In this document: piece after piece, positions 41,023 through 51,560 of the stretch
How positions within the stretch are numbered: the first letter of the stretch is position 1
How the letters are laid out: each line of letters starts with the position of its first letter
DNA from: Trichomonas vaginalis G3
Lineage: Eukaryota > Parabasalia > Trichomonadida > Trichomonadidae
NCBI RefSeq assembly: GCF_026262505.1
Contig: NC_067206.1
Coordinates: 14,876,205-14,940,204, forward strand
Length of the DNA: 64,000 nt
Direction: 5' to 3'
Notes under the pieces: generated by a model
The model's database searches: none
What the model was told of the DNA's origin: nothing
Seen by the model: the letters and a program-made list of their open reading frames with translations, nothing else
Position numbers and translations under genes: made by a program

Positions 41023-42633
41023 ATGTACGCCGCTCAGAATATAACGCCAACAGTTTTGGATGCCATGAACGGAAATGTTTCCGAATGGTATAACGAATGC
41101 GACAATGCCATTAGAAGGTCAGAAATAGTTCCTGGAACTTACGAATATACAACTGCTGTTTCTTATGGAAACGTAGGTGAGTTTGGAGAAGGTTCTTCAA
41201 CAACAGTAGATATTGCTTGCGACAGGTTTCATATTATTTCTATTGACAACTCATTCTTATACGTGGAACAAGACATTGAAATAAAACCTTCTGCCAAGTT
41301 GTCTGACAAGAAAGGTTGCAATGGAATTTTCTATGTCGGATACCAATATGCTCCAGAAGTTTTCATGGGATATAAGATATATTCTAACTCTGACTTAGTT
41401 CAAACAGTAACATGGGCAAACTATGAATGGTTCGCTTTGAGAAACTCAGTACAACCACAAGCTAGAGAACAAACAGACCAGTATGCAACTATTGAGAAAA
41501 TAAGAAGACTTGACCCTAACGTTCCAGGAGTTTATGTTAACACTTTCTGGTTCAGATGGAACTGCTGCCACTAAAGTAAAACTGAAACTTAGAGTTCTTT
41601 GTCATCTTTCCTCATCTTCAGGTTTTTAAAGATACTTGCCAAACTGGGCAGGAAAAATTTCTATTGAACTTACTCCCAAGCAAAAATAACTTAGTCATTG
41701 CACCAACACAAGACCCATTCACTCTTACAGACGTAGTGGGAACAAATAAAACGTCATTCGCCGACTTTTGCAAAGACAAAGTTGACTTAGACTTTGGTTT
41801 CTCAAACCTCAACACTGAAGTAAACTATTAATTTCAATGCTGCTGGAACTGCTTGGGACCCAGTTAAGTTCACATGCGAAAAATTTGAATGCAAGAGAAT
41901 AGAAAGCAGACTTGCAGTCTATATGTTGGACCCAGATATTTCAAATGCTTTAGCTGCCAAATATATTGCAGTTCCACTTATGTTCCCTATACACCAAATA
42001 TCTGTCAAAGACTTTGCAGGTGAAGTTGGAAACCAAAGTGCTGACCCAGGTGCAAGAACAGATATTGCTTTAACAACTGCAATGAAACATGCAGATACTA
42101 TGTTTGTACTGTTCAGACGAACTATAAATGACTATTCTTGTTTCTACAACCCTGGTATTAAATATCATATAAACATAGATGGCAAATATTATCCAAGAGA
42201 AAGAATATTCTACAGTTGAGGATATGAGGGTCATACAACTTGACATTAGATGCTATGAACTTTAACAACAACTTCACAACAACCATTAACCCTGAAATGC
42301 AAAGTTCTATTATGCCATATGTGAAAGTATGGACTCATACAGGAGGTCAAAAACTCAATATACAAATGGAGACCGTTCAAACTTTTGGCTTGGCATTCCA
42401 TTTGCTGACTCAGAAGACTTATGGGGGTATTTCAACTGTTGGTAGCAGTTCAAATACAATATACTGGTGACAGAGACGGTCCAGATGAATTGAAAGCAAA
42501 GAAGTTTACAAAACCAATAGCACTTTTCACGGAAGATGCTCTTTTGAAGATTCGTTCGATGAAACCTGCTGGGGCTCCTCAGATTGGCATAACGACAGCT
42601 TCCATCGAGCAGATTTTGGCAGCAGGTCAGTAA
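41023..42633 (+). pseudogene. Major capsid protein, double jelly-roll (Mav2), broken
   Basis: Near-identical to the Mav1 capsid gene over its first ~165 codons, with small clusters of difference further on, for example around 41550-41860, where loop-like segments are replaced. Broken. Confidence 0.75.
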
Positions 42634-42952
42634 GTTGTTCTTGAACTGACTTCTCTCCATCGTAAATAGTTATGACACCTGTTTTGACATAATATTGTAT
42701 TATAAACTTTCCTTTAGTAATATCGGTCAGTTTTGAAGTTATATTTTTGTCAACGTCAAGAACTTTCACCATCTCGGTTATACCAACTTTCTTTGCTTTA
42801 TGAAAATATTTAGGTTCAGCAAAGACTGCTATTCTAATAACATTTTCCATTGTTTGTGTAAAGAACTATTCTGTCAATGTATTTGTATTGTTTTGTGAGT
42901 ATAAACTTTGTTCTGCTTCAATTCGAAGAGATATCCGAATACGTCATCTTTT
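42527..42952 (-). pseudogene. Antisense neighbour of the capsid gene (Mav2), broken
   Basis: Counterpart of 8940-9359, keeping the overlap with the capsid 3' end. Several codons around 42660-42780 differ from Mav1 while the frame's overlap region is nearly unchanged, as expected if the capsid frame constrains it. Confidence 0.45.
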
Positions 42953-42965
42953 TATTCTAAATAAA

Positions 42966-43550
42966 ATGTCATTTCCGAAAAATAGAAGCATAAGTGTTTC
43001 AAAAGGTTTAATGGCGGTGGCAGATGTGAAGTTAAATTCACCAACTCAAACAAACAGTCCAAGTGTTTGTTGTCAATGTCAAAGACAGAGATGTTGAAGT
43101 GGGGAAAACCATACGAAGACGAAGATGGTATAACAATTGTTCCTGTAAAAGAACCAACATATCCTGAAGTTAGCAGAGACTTAAGTTCTGTTGCAGATAT
43201 TCGAAACGACTACCGAACAACTGAAAGACAAACTTCAAACTCAGGAGAAGATTTGTCAAGCTTTAAGTATAATGTTAAACTTGGTCGAACACAACCCTGT
43301 AAAAGTGAACTCATATGTCATTGCACCTCAAATGAAGTTTTGAAAGAACTATTGAAACTTTTGACAGAGGCAGACGATATAAACATCAAAGAAATAGAAC
43401 CCGACATTAGTTGCTGTGGTGTTTCATATAAATGTCATTGACAAGATATACGTTATGAAAGGAGGTGAAACGTTGAACTTAAAATATAGTTTCCCAGACG
43501 TTAATAAAATATTTGACGACCACAACATTTCATTAAAATTTATTTGCTAA
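42966..43550 (+). pseudogene. Unknown protein between capsid and penton-like genes (Mav2), broken
   Basis: Counterpart of 9378-9953 with the same MSFPKNRS start and the KEPTYPEV block. Broken. Confidence 0.45.
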
Positions 43551-43554
43551 GTAA

Positions 43555-44354
43555 ATGCAGAAGACATAATGGTTTATACTATTACGACTAAAAACCCTGA
43601 GTCATATAATTCTATAACAACAAACTTACAAAGTCCTCAAGGACGATATTGTAAACTAACCTTAAACACAATGACGACTAAAGCCTGTTTTGCTCTTTTG
43701 ACACCAGAAGACTTTATTGTTGTGAATGGTAAAAAATACTCCTTTGAAGATACTTACTCAGATATACCACCAACAGGTTTTTGTTGACTTATTTAATACT
43801 TTACGTACGAGTGTAACATGTGCTGCAACTAGAGCAGAGGTTTCATTATGTTTGGATGTCCGACTGAGTTTACTATTAATGATATGAGCTATAATACAAA
43901 ACTTATTTCTGGTTTTTACTACCAACAGTTTCCTATAACAGGAAAAGGTGTCATACAAGGAATGTCTATTCCATTGACATTAAGCACACCAATCTTATAT
44001 ATTGTTTCAAACTTAGGTTCAAAGTGTTATTCGAATGTCGACAGAAACTATTATGACCAAAAGATACTTATGCGTATAAACAATACTTTCTCTGCTGGTT
44101 TGCCTATTGTTCATTCGAATGCAGAATTTTCAACCTTAGTGAACTCAAACACTTTGGCAAGTATAACGTTGACATTAGTTGACGCAAACTTTGTTCCTGT
44201 AAAACTTTTATGTCCTATGTATTTGTCAATGACGGCAGAAAGTTTCGAATTGGAAGATGCAACTGGTGAAAGTATTGTATTACAAGAACAACTTCAACAA
44301 CAAATAGCTCAAGAACAACAAATGCAACAAATGGAACAACAAAGTCAAGAATAA
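43555..44354 (+). pseudogene. Penton-like protein (Mav2), broken
   Basis: Counterpart of 9958-10757. The jelly-roll-like part (ASITLTLVDANFVPVKLLCP) and the glutamine-rich tail are identical to Mav1. Broken. Confidence 0.5.
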
Positions 44355-44383
44355 AAAAATATTATTTTTTTATTTTTATAAAA

Positions 44384-45618
44384 ATGTACAGAATAGATGT
44401 TTCAGATTTTTATGACTTCCAAGCATTCAGAAATATGTGTCCATTTAGAGACTATAACAAAGCAGTCGAGAATTTGAAACGTTTAGTCATTTATGTTGAC
44501 TCTGCCCCAGAATGTTATGTCATGAAAGAATGGGATGTTGTCTTTAACAAACCAAGAGCAACAATAGTGTCTGAACAAGAATGTAGACAGAAACTTAAGA
44601 AAATAAAAGTCGTACAAGTTGGCATGAAGATGTTAGATGCTTGGGATATCTTATTGTCAAAGTTAGAAGATTTTTCAGTTCGAGGTATAAAGTTCTATAC
44701 ACCATCTCCAAACTTCTATTCTATCTTCACTGGATATAAATACGAACAAGTAGAATGGAAAGAAAATATTATAGAAGCTTGGTTAGACCATGTCAAAGAA
44801 ATTATATGCAATGGAAACGAAAAGGTTTATGAGTATATCTTATGTTGGTTTGCAAATATCTTACAACATCCAAGTGCTAAAAATGAAACTGCTCTCATTA
44901 TAATTGGAAAACAAGGAACAGGTAAGAACACATTCTTTACAGATATCTTGTGCAAACTGTTAGAAGGTTATTCGAATCCGAATATGACAAACATAGAAAA
45001 CATCTGTGGCAAGTTTAACTCCTCAATAGAGAATATGAAACTTATAGTTTGCAATGAACTTCAAAGTATAGATACAACAAAAGTTTTGAACTCAGATGCT
45101 TTGAAGAGTCTTATAACAGACAAAGTTGGAGTTGTTGAAAGAAAGTATAAAGACCAAAGAGTTTGTGAAAATGTTGCAAACTTCATTATGGTTTCAAACA
45201 ATGTTGTTCCGATGAAGTTAGAAAGTTCTGACAGAAGATATGTAGTTGTCAAAACGTCAGAAGCTCATATGCAAGATACAGAATATTTTGACGACTTAGC
45301 AGAAACTTTGACATCTGACTTTTACAACCATTTGTTCTCATACTTTATGACATTAGATATTTCTAAGTTCAATCCAAGACAAATTCCACATACCGAAGAG
45401 AGACAAACATTGTTAGAAGCAAACAAGAGTGTATATGAACTGTTCATAGATGAAACTGACTTTGTGTCATTAGATAAAGGTCATTGTACGATTCGTATAA
45501 ACATATTGTCAAGAATATGGTTATATGGCAGCTTCTAAACGTAACATTCTTGGCAAATGTCAAAAGTCTTTTAGATGTTCAGAATGGTGTATATACAAAG
45601 AAAATTTTTTCTGAGTAA
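44384..45618 (+). pseudogene. Superfamily 3 helicase (Mav2), broken
   Basis: Walker A GKQGTGKN, the MKLIVCNEL block and the ESSDRRY block are all present. Mav1 has a copy that looks whole (10787-12022). Broken here. Confidence 0.8.
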
Positions 45619-45653
45619 ATTTTAAAAAAAATATTTTTTATCCGATAGAAAAG

Positions 45654-46073
45654 ATGACGAAATTCAATCTCAGTAAATAAGTACATGACAGAAGTCAAAG
45701 ATAAGTTAGCTCCATTCGCATATTTGAATGTTTACTTCTACAATTTTGAAAAAGTCTACATTTGACAAAATTTGGAACATTGCACCAGTTAAGTTTGCTG
45801 TTGTTAGAAAAAGTGGTGCAACTTTTGAAGACTTATACATTGACGGTATGTTGACAGTCAAGAAAATTTTGACAGAAAGTTCTCAAAACTCGAAGAAGGT
45901 AAAGCATACAAACTTGTTATACCTTATGAACCAAAGAAAGCAGACGACTATGAATATTATGAGTCTAAGATAGTTGAAGTTCAAGGTAAGTTGGGTAAAA
46001 AGATTTTAGAGTCTAAGCCAGTGTTTACTCCTAAAGAGGAAGAGACATTGACATTGACCCAGAAATGTTCTAA
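45654..46073 (+). pseudogene. Unknown protein after the helicase (Mav2), broken
   Basis: Counterpart of 12059-12478. The first ~85 codons are more divergent from Mav1 than the flanks, suggesting local replacement or faster evolution. Broken. Confidence 0.45.
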
Positions 46074-46096
46074 AAATAAAATTTTATTTTTACATG

Positions 46097-46540
46097 TCAA
46101 ATTTCTTTTTTCTCTGGAACTGGTTCAGGTTCTTTCTTCTCTTCTACTTTTTTCTCTTTCTTTTCTCTCTTCTTCTTTTCTGGTGGAGTTATGTCAAATT
46201 TGGCGCAACTATATTTATGTAAAAGTTCTTTGTCCTTTAATAGCTCATCTATTCTGTTTTCTATTTCATCTTCAAGAACAGCGCATGTGTCTTCTTTGCA
46301 TTCTAAGAAGTTTTGTTGGACTTCATCTCTCCAAGAGGCGTCATCTCTGTCAACAAGTCTGTCATTGACAAACTTAAAGACTGCTCTGCTTAATGTTTTA
46401 TGGTTCTTGTCATATTCCCAGAAACAGAACTTTAGAACAAATTCACCTTTCTTGTTTACACTATGTAAGATTTTATGGTCGACAGAAGTTTTAGAGTCAA
46501 AAAGCTTGTCTCGAATATAGATAGCGAAATCACTAGACAT
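46097..46540 (-). CDS. Lys/Glu-tailed unknown protein (Mav2)
   Basis: Counterpart of 12495-12944, 147 residues, with the same globular part and a KKKREKKEKKVEEKKEPEP tail. Its start is 37 bases from the ATPase start in a divergent arrangement. Looks whole. Confidence 0.55.
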   Translation of the reverse strand: MSSDFAIYIRDKLFDSKTSVDHKILHSVNKKGEFVLKFCFWEYDKNHKTLSRAVFKFVNDRLVDRDDASWRDEVQQNFLECKEDTCAVLEDEIENRIDELLKDKELLHKYSCAKFDITPPEKKKREKKEKKVEEKKEPEPVPEKKEI

Positions 46541-46576
46541 TTTCTAAAAGATAAAAATTTTAATTTTTCTAAAAAT

Positions 46577-47452
46577 ATGTTAGAAAAAAAGTTTGCTGAC
46601 ATTGACAAGAAATTTGAGAATGTTTTAAACAAGAACAAGAGGAAGTTAGAAAATGCTCAAATAAAACCTATACATGACAAGTTCTTATTTGCTCAGAATG
46701 GTATAACAGGTCTAATTGCACCACCTGGGTCGGGTAAGACTTTCACTTATCTTAAAATGGCTGCACAACAACAAGAACTAGATGAGAAGAACCCATTCTA
46801 TGAGTTAGTTGTTATTTGTAGTACTTCTGGTCAATTTGACCAAACCGTCAATTCGTTCAAAGATATTATAAAGAAGTCTAAGTTAGTATGTATAAAGGAT
46901 ACTGAGTTGTTAGATTGGATAAAGAAGTACCAAAGAAGAGTTTTGAAGTATAATGCTATAAATGAGTATATAAATTCTAAGTTTAAAGACCCAAATGAGG
47001 AAATGCAGAGAATATTAGAGAAGAAACACTTCAGAAACAAACAGAAAGAGATAGAATACATTTCGAAGAAATTGCAATCTTACGATTGGAAGACTTACCC
47101 TCATAGATGTCTTCTTATCTTAGATGATTTCGCCTCTCATCCTTTGTTAAAGAACAGAGAACAAGATATGTGTCGAATTCTTAAGAAGCTCAGACACTTT
47201 AACATCTCAGTTGTCATTTGTGTACAGACAGCAAAGAGTTTAAGTAAGGATGTTAAAAGAATACTTACTGACATTATACTTTTCCCCGGATTGTCCGAAG
47301 ACGATTTCATGGAACTTATGAAAGAGTCCATGGCAGGTAAGTTTGACAGATATGAACTCTGGGAGAAGTATAAAGTCATACAAGACCCTCATACTTCTTT
47401 CAGAATTCATATCTACGCAAACAAAGTTCAAATTGTAAAAAGTCAAGCGTAA
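46577..47452 (+). CDS. FtsK/HerA (A32-like) packaging ATPase (Mav2)
   Basis: A 291-residue frame that looks whole from ATG 46577. Walker A APPGSGKT lies at about residues 50-57, Walker B CLLILDDF at about 179-186, and a conserved helix-strand block VVICVQTAKSLSKDV follows, as in A32-like ATPases that pump DNA into capsids. The upstream helical segment is lysine-rich. One of the Polinton hallmark genes. Confidence 0.88.
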   Translation: MLEKKFADIDKKFENVLNKNKRKLENAQIKPIHDKFLFAQNGITGLIAPPGSGKTFTYLKMAAQQQELDEKNPFYELVVICSTSGQFDQTVNSFKDIIKKSKLVCIKDTELLDWIKKYQRRVLKYNAINEYINSKFKDPNEEMQRILEKKHFRNKQKEIEYISKKLQSYDWKTYPHRCLLILDDFASHPLLKNREQDMCRILKKLRHFNISVVICVQTAKSLSKDVKRILTDIILFPGLSEDDFMELMKESMAGKFDRYELWEKYKVIQDPHTSFRIHIYANKVQIVKSQA

Positions 47453-47700
47453 AAAATAAAGAGTGCATTTACCCTACTTGTTTGAAGGCGACCCCGAAAA
47501 AAGTCTGTCTCGCTGTTCTTCACTGTTTTCATAGAGTTTTGGCGACTGGGGTTTTTTAACTACTCGCTGTTCTTCACTGTTTTCATACGGAATCTCTTCC
47601 CTCGGTTTTCCGAGGGAAGCAAGCATATGAGGAAATTCATGATTTTTGTTGCTGAATTCAGCAACAAAATTCAAATTGTAAAAAGTCAAGCTTGAAAAAT
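47453..47700. other. Mav2-specific ~245-bp insertion after the ATPase gene
   Basis: Absent from Mav1. It carries two copies of CGCTGTTCTTCACTG, two small palindromes (CCTCGGTTTTCCGAGG and TTGTTGCTGAATTCAGCAAC) and ends with a repeat of the ATPase gene's last ~25 bases. A minus-strand frame through it (about 47474-47689) holds YENSEEQR twice and may or may not be a gene. Confidence 0.6.
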
Positions 47701-47714
47701 CTAAGTGTTTAGTC

Positions 47715-47906
47715 TTAGTAAGATGGTAGCTTCTTAAAGCATATGCCGTCCTTGAGTTTTATGTACGTGAAGAGAAGTACAATGAATTCAATTACGAGTA
47801 CAATTGCAATGACAACTAAGGCAACTATTTTTGTCTTTTGCCAGCAAGGGTACTTCTTCTCTTCCAATGGTTCGGCAGAACTATACTCACTCATGAGAAA
47901 TGCCAA
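47715..47906 (-). CDS. Small single-pass membrane protein (Mav2)
   Basis: Counterpart of 13875-14066; the membrane span is identical and only a few tail residues differ (LKDGICFKK against LSNGICFKK). Looks whole. Confidence 0.6.
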   Translation of the reverse strand: MAFLMSEYSSAEPLEEKKYPCWQKTKIVALVVIAIVLVIEFIVLLFTYIKLKDGICFKKLPSY

Positions 47907-47937
47907 AACGGTTTAATAGAAAAAGTGTCATTTTTTC

Positions 47938-48132
47938 ATGTCCGAAGACTCGAAGGTGCAACACTTCCAAAATACCGACGAACTCAGAAGAGCAGCATGG
48001 CAGTATGTTCTTGACAACTTCTTTGAGTTCTCCAGGAACACCTTGGAAAATGCTGAAGAACTCCGACACAGAGAATTTGGAGAAATTGCACTCCAATACT
48101 ACATTGACAAACAAAGGGTAAACAAAGGGTAA
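47938..48132 (+). CDS. Small helical protein, 64 aa (Mav2)
   Basis: Counterpart of 14099-14287, preceded by the same GTGTCATTTT leader. Its 3' end runs into four tandem GGTAAACAAA units (about 48116-48156) that Mav1 has once, which alters the end of the protein. Looks whole. Confidence 0.55.
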   Translation: MSEDSKVQHFQNTDELRRAAWQYVLDNFFEFSRNTLENAEELRHREFGEIALQYYIDKQRVNKG

Positions 48133-48194
48133 ACAAAGGGTAAACAAAGGGTAAAATAAGACTAAAAACTTAACGTTTAAAAAGTGACATTTTT

Positions 48195-48536
48195 ATGAGC
48201 TCCGAGTCACCGAGAAAACTTGGTCAGATGTTAGCAGCTTACTTCCCTGAGGAGGATGGAAGCGTTACATACGTAAGGTTCAAAAACAACGAACCTGGAA
48301 TTGCGTACCAAATTCGCAATTACATGACCATGGAAGAGTACGAAAGGTTCCTACAAGAGAAACCAGCTCTAAAACAACTCAGAAAAGAAAGAATAAAAAG
48401 TTTAACTCGTAATTGTTTATTTTTTTACTTGTATGGGCAAGCTGCAAGAATGAAGTCGACTATCTCAGTCTTTGTCTTGACCAGTTGGACGGCTCTTGCG
48501 AGTACGTCTGTTTTGCGGTCTCCAGCTGGTGTCTGA
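48195..48536 (+). CDS. Unknown small protein (Mav2)
   Basis: It begins MSSESPRKLGQMLAAYFPEE. About 70 residues correspond to Mav1 14323-14522; the frame then stays open for ~40 more codons antisense to the P/Q-rich gene, so the real end is uncertain. No family recognised. Confidence 0.45.
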   Translation: MSSESPRKLGQMLAAYFPEEDGSVTYVRFKNNEPGIAYQIRNYMTMEEYERFLQEKPALKQLRKERIKSLTRNCLFFYLYGQAARMKSTISVFVLTSWTALASTSVLRSPAGV

Positions 48537-48997
48537 CCTTCGTAATTGCGCATGTTCTTGAGAGCTCCAACTGTAAATGATTGTAGGATGAAGAGTCTCT
48601 CAGACTGCTTGAGGTAGTCTTCACGGTCACGAACCGAATCTGTGGTACGAGTCGAATTGGTCGACCTTAGGGAAGAGACTGAAAGCCTGTCGTCTTCCAT
48701 AGGAGCTGTAGCATACTCTTTGCGTAAGCGGTTCAGACCTTCTTCGAAGTCTTGGTCTCTCTTCGATTGGGATTGAGATTGGAATTGCTGGGGTGGAGCT
48801 TGCTGGAACATCCAAGGGTTGGGGAAGTAAGGCATAGGCTGAGGAGGAGGGTAGTTCGGGAAGCCTTGTAGTGGAAATTGGTAGTAATTTGGTGGAGGGA
48901 CTTGCTGGAACTGAGGTTGCTGAGGAGACTGTTGTGGTTTTGCAGCTTTCGGTTCTTCTGGTTTGGGAAGGCATTCAGGAAGAGGAACGTCAGTCAT
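48425..48997 (-). CDS. Proline/glutamine-rich protein, 190 aa (Mav2)
   Basis: Counterpart of 14505-15134 with a shorter Pro/Tyr tract and a shorter C terminus ending AACPYK. The folded part (FTVGALKNMRNYEGQTPAGD) is unchanged. Looks whole. Confidence 0.55.
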   Translation of the reverse strand: MTDVPLPECLPKPEEPKAAKPQQSPQQPQFQQVPPPNYYQFPLQGFPNYPPPQPMPYFPNPWMFQQAPPQQFQSQSQSKRDQDFEEGLNRLRKEYATAPMEDDRLSVSSLRSTNSTRTTDSVRDREDYLKQSERLFILQSFTVGALKNMRNYEGQTPAGDRKTDVLARAVQLVKTKTEIVDFILAACPYK

Positions 48998-49222
48998 CCG
49001 TTTGTGTCCTGTCGGAAGGAAAAATTTTTCCTGTCGGAAGGAAGAACTTTTCCTGTCGGAAGGAAAAACTTTTTCTGAAGGTCGACCAAAAAGTTCTCAA
49101 TTTTCGAAAATTTGAATGGTTTACGGACGGACAACTGGAAGAGTTCTTCCTGTCGGAAGGAAAAATTTTTCCCTTTGTCCGGAAAATTTTTTCCAGTTGT
49201 CGGGAAAATATTTTCCTGTCGG
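48998..49222. repeat. TTTTCCTGTCGGAAGGA tandem repeat in divergent promoter (Mav2)
   Basis: About five imperfect units containing CCTGTCGGAAGGAAAAA, some with internal complementarity (AAAAATTTTT), fill the gap between divergent genes. Mav1 has an unrelated repeat here. No coding function seen. Confidence 0.7.
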
Positions 49223-49597
49223 ATGGAAGGACTCGGAATACCAGAAGGATTTGACGAGGCAGTTTACCTTATAGAGATAAATGAAGTTGTTAAGCAGTAC
49301 TTGCGCAAGGTAATGAAGCCCAAGGTCAAGTTCACCACTATTTCTGGAAGGTCTACACTTCAGCTCGAGACTTCGACTGGAATTCCAATTCAAATACCAG
49401 ACGGGACAGCCTACGATGGCATAAAGGACGCCAAAAGAGAAGCTCTTGTTAAGTTCCTAAACAAACGTCCTTGGATAAAAATACCAAACAAGGAGAACCC
49501 CCTACCCCATATGAAATTGGCAATTCAGTCTCTCCTTCACTTCTCGGGTCAGCCGTTCTACATAACCTGTGAAGGCGACATCCAACCAGTTCAGTAA
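49223..49597 (+). CDS. Unknown 124-aa protein (Mav2)
   Basis: The start MEGLGIPEGFDEAVYLIEIN at 49223 was chosen because upstream codons are promoter repeat. The C-terminal half equals Mav1 15278-15643; the N-terminal half is about as different as two separate lineages would be. Looks whole. Confidence 0.55.
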   Translation: MEGLGIPEGFDEAVYLIEINEVVKQYLRKVMKPKVKFTTISGRSTLQLETSTGIPIQIPDGTAYDGIKDAKREALVKFLNKRPWIKIPNKENPLPHMKLAIQSLLHFSGQPFYITCEGDIQPVQ

Positions 49598-49638
49598 ACC
49601 TTAACGTTTAGAGTAAAAACATTTTTTTCATTTTTTGA

Positions 49639-50223
49639 ATGAAGCAAGTTAAATTCGTCCCACACCAATCTCAATGGACCGATGAAGAGTTTCAAGCCAT
49701 GCTTGAAGACGTTGAGAACGACATAGACGGCGAACTTGAAGGAGCTCAAATCACAATTGCAACCAAAATTGCAGGAGTCAAGGAACAGATAGCTCCACTT
49801 AAAGCTACCAAAGCTACTCTTGACCTCATGGATAGTTACCGTTTAGATGTCAAGAGTGGAATAAGACATTTAAAATTAAAACTTCTAAACTACGAAGCTA
49901 TACTCCAAAAGTTAGCAGAAATGAGAAGACTTTACCAGAGCTACTTACATGTAAGAGACTTACCTTCAAGCAGTCCGACCAAAGATGAATTTGTTGACAT
50001 TGTCCCAATTTTGTCCGAAAGTCAGCTCAGATGTTTCGAACTGCTCCCAACATATCCGGAATATGAACGTTTGCCTGAACTCTTCCACAATCTCAAAAAA
50101 CGTTTTTTGGTTCTCATGTTCCAAACTTTTATCGGAAGAGACAACAAACGTTCAGAAGAAGAACAAGATATTATTTTAAACTTGTTGTATGACTTAACTG
50201 TCATAACAAGCTTTTTGAAGTAA
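49639..50223 (+). CDS. Helical coiled-coil protein (Mav2)
   Basis: Counterpart of 15977-16561, same length (194 residues), with scattered substitutions, mostly conservative. Looks whole. Confidence 0.6.
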   Translation: MKQVKFVPHQSQWTDEEFQAMLEDVENDIDGELEGAQITIATKIAGVKEQIAPLKATKATLDLMDSYRLDVKSGIRHLKLKLLNYEAILQKLAEMRRLYQSYLHVRDLPSSSPTKDEFVDIVPILSESQLRCFELLPTYPEYERLPELFHNLKKRFLVLMFQTFIGRDNKRSEEEQDIILNLLYDLTVITSFLK

Positions 50224-50254
50224 AACCGTCATTCTCAAACCACTTCATTTTTCG

Positions 50255-50950
50255 ATGTCCGAACAAGCACCGAAGCCAAACTCAATGGCAGATGTCCTTT
50301 CAAGGTTGCCAGACAAGCGCCCAATTCAAATTCAAATTGCCCAATTGAAAGCTCATCTGACAAACACCATTAAGACTCTCCAAAGTTGTCTTATGACAGA
50401 GATGACCAAGCTCAAAGCCGATGTCCTCATGAACCAAGCTTCCAATGAGAAATGCCTGAACGATTTCGCGGAAACCTTGCGCAATTACGAGAGAGAGAAC
50501 CGAGACCTTTCCAGACTCATCTACCGTTTCTTCGAAGAGATAGATGCCATCTGGAAGGTACTCGGAAAGGACAGAACCTCCAACACCGTAATTCGTGAAC
50601 ACAGAATTGAAGAAGGAATTGTCGAGGAAGAAGAGAAACACGAAGAAGAGGAAGAGGAAGAAGAGAAATACGAAGAAGAGGAAGTTTGGGCAACCCTTGT
50701 TGCCGATGACGCTTACGAAATTTCCCAACCCTACCCATACAAAATCCGCAACAGGGAGACAGGCAAGGTTCTTACCCCAGTCCTCAACAACTTGGGACAC
50801 TTGAACCTTAACCTTCGGAATCGCGGTTCAATTTCCATGGGCAAGCTTGTCGCAATTCAATGGGTTCCAAATCCAGGCAAGAAGACGAAGGTCAGACACA
50901 TTGACGGTGACAAGCTCAACAACCGTAAGGAGAACCTCGAGTGGTTCTAA
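50255..50950 (+). CDS. Coiled-coil protein with NUMOD4/HNH-like domain (Mav2)
   Basis: Counterpart of 16594-17295. The HNH-like C terminus (KLVAIQWVPNPGKKTK, VRHIDGDKLNNRKENLEW) is kept, whereas the acidic linker differs in length and composition, as expected of a flexible spacer. Looks whole. Confidence 0.75.
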   Translation: MSEQAPKPNSMADVLSRLPDKRPIQIQIAQLKAHLTNTIKTLQSCLMTEMTKLKADVLMNQASNEKCLNDFAETLRNYERENRDLSRLIYRFFEEIDAIWKVLGKDRTSNTVIREHRIEEGIVEEEEKHEEEEEEEEKYEEEEVWATLVADDAYEISQPYPYKIRNRETGKVLTPVLNNLGHLNLNLRNRGSISMGKLVAIQWVPNPGKKTKVRHIDGDKLNNRKENLEWF

Positions 50951-50998
50951 GAGTAAAAAATTTTATTTTAGGGGGAAACCCCAAGTAAATTTAGGCGT

Positions 50999-51262
50999 TT
51001 ATTTGGATAAGTATGTTAAATTAAGGGCAATTTGCAAAATTAGTTCCCGACCTTTGAATTGGACTCTTTCGTCATCCCAGTTGCGTAGGAGGTCGTCCCA
51101 GAGAAGTTGGTAGAATTGCCAATCCAAGGACGATTTGTCCTCCCAGGCATTGAGGATGTACTGCTCGTAGAGTCTCATGACCTCTGCCTTGCACCAGACA
51201 CCCTCTTCCTTGGAACGTAAGGCTTCTTCGAAGTGCTCGAATGCGATTGGCTGCTTGACCAT
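50999..51262 (-). CDS. Small unknown protein, Mav2-specific slot
   Basis: An 87-residue frame starting MVKQPIAFEHFEEALRSKEE at 51262, right after an Inr-like TCATTTCGG. Trp- and Leu-rich, helical. It occupies the slot of the unrelated Mav1 gene 17358-17600. No family recognised. Confidence 0.5.
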   Translation of the reverse strand: MVKQPIAFEHFEEALRSKEEGVWCKAEVMRLYEQYILNAWEDKSSLDWQFYQLLWDDLLRNWDDERVQFKGRELILQIALNLTYLSK

Positions 51263-51292
51263 CCGAAATGACACTTTTTGTCCGTTTGGTCA

Positions 51293-51538
51293 ATGTTCGT
51301 GTCTCGTGCCATAGTCGACGAAAATACAGACAAACAGGTTATATATGAGTTTGAGACCAAGAATGGTGTAACTCGACCTGTCCGATTCAAAGACTCCGAG
51401 GGCGACCATGAAATTAAACGGAAATTACCTAGGAAGGAATATAAAATGGACTGGTTGCCACCACCTCCACCTCCACCACCTTTACCTGTTCCTCAAGTAA
51501 ATAAGCCTTTCCCGTTCCCAAGAATTCCCACATTTTAA
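51293..51538 (+). CDS. Small protein with polyproline tail, Mav2-specific
   Basis: It starts MFVSRAIVDENTDKQVIYEF and ends in DWLPPPPPPPPLPVPQVNKP. The proline run could bind SH3/WW-like or profilin-like partners in principle. It is divergent with the previous gene by 30 bases and absent from Mav1. No family recognised. Confidence 0.5.
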   Translation: MFVSRAIVDENTDKQVIYEFETKNGVTRPVRFKDSEGDHEIKRKLPRKEYKMDWLPPPPPPPPLPVPQVNKPFPFPRIPTF

Positions 51539-51560
51539 TTCAAATTCGAATAAAAATTTT

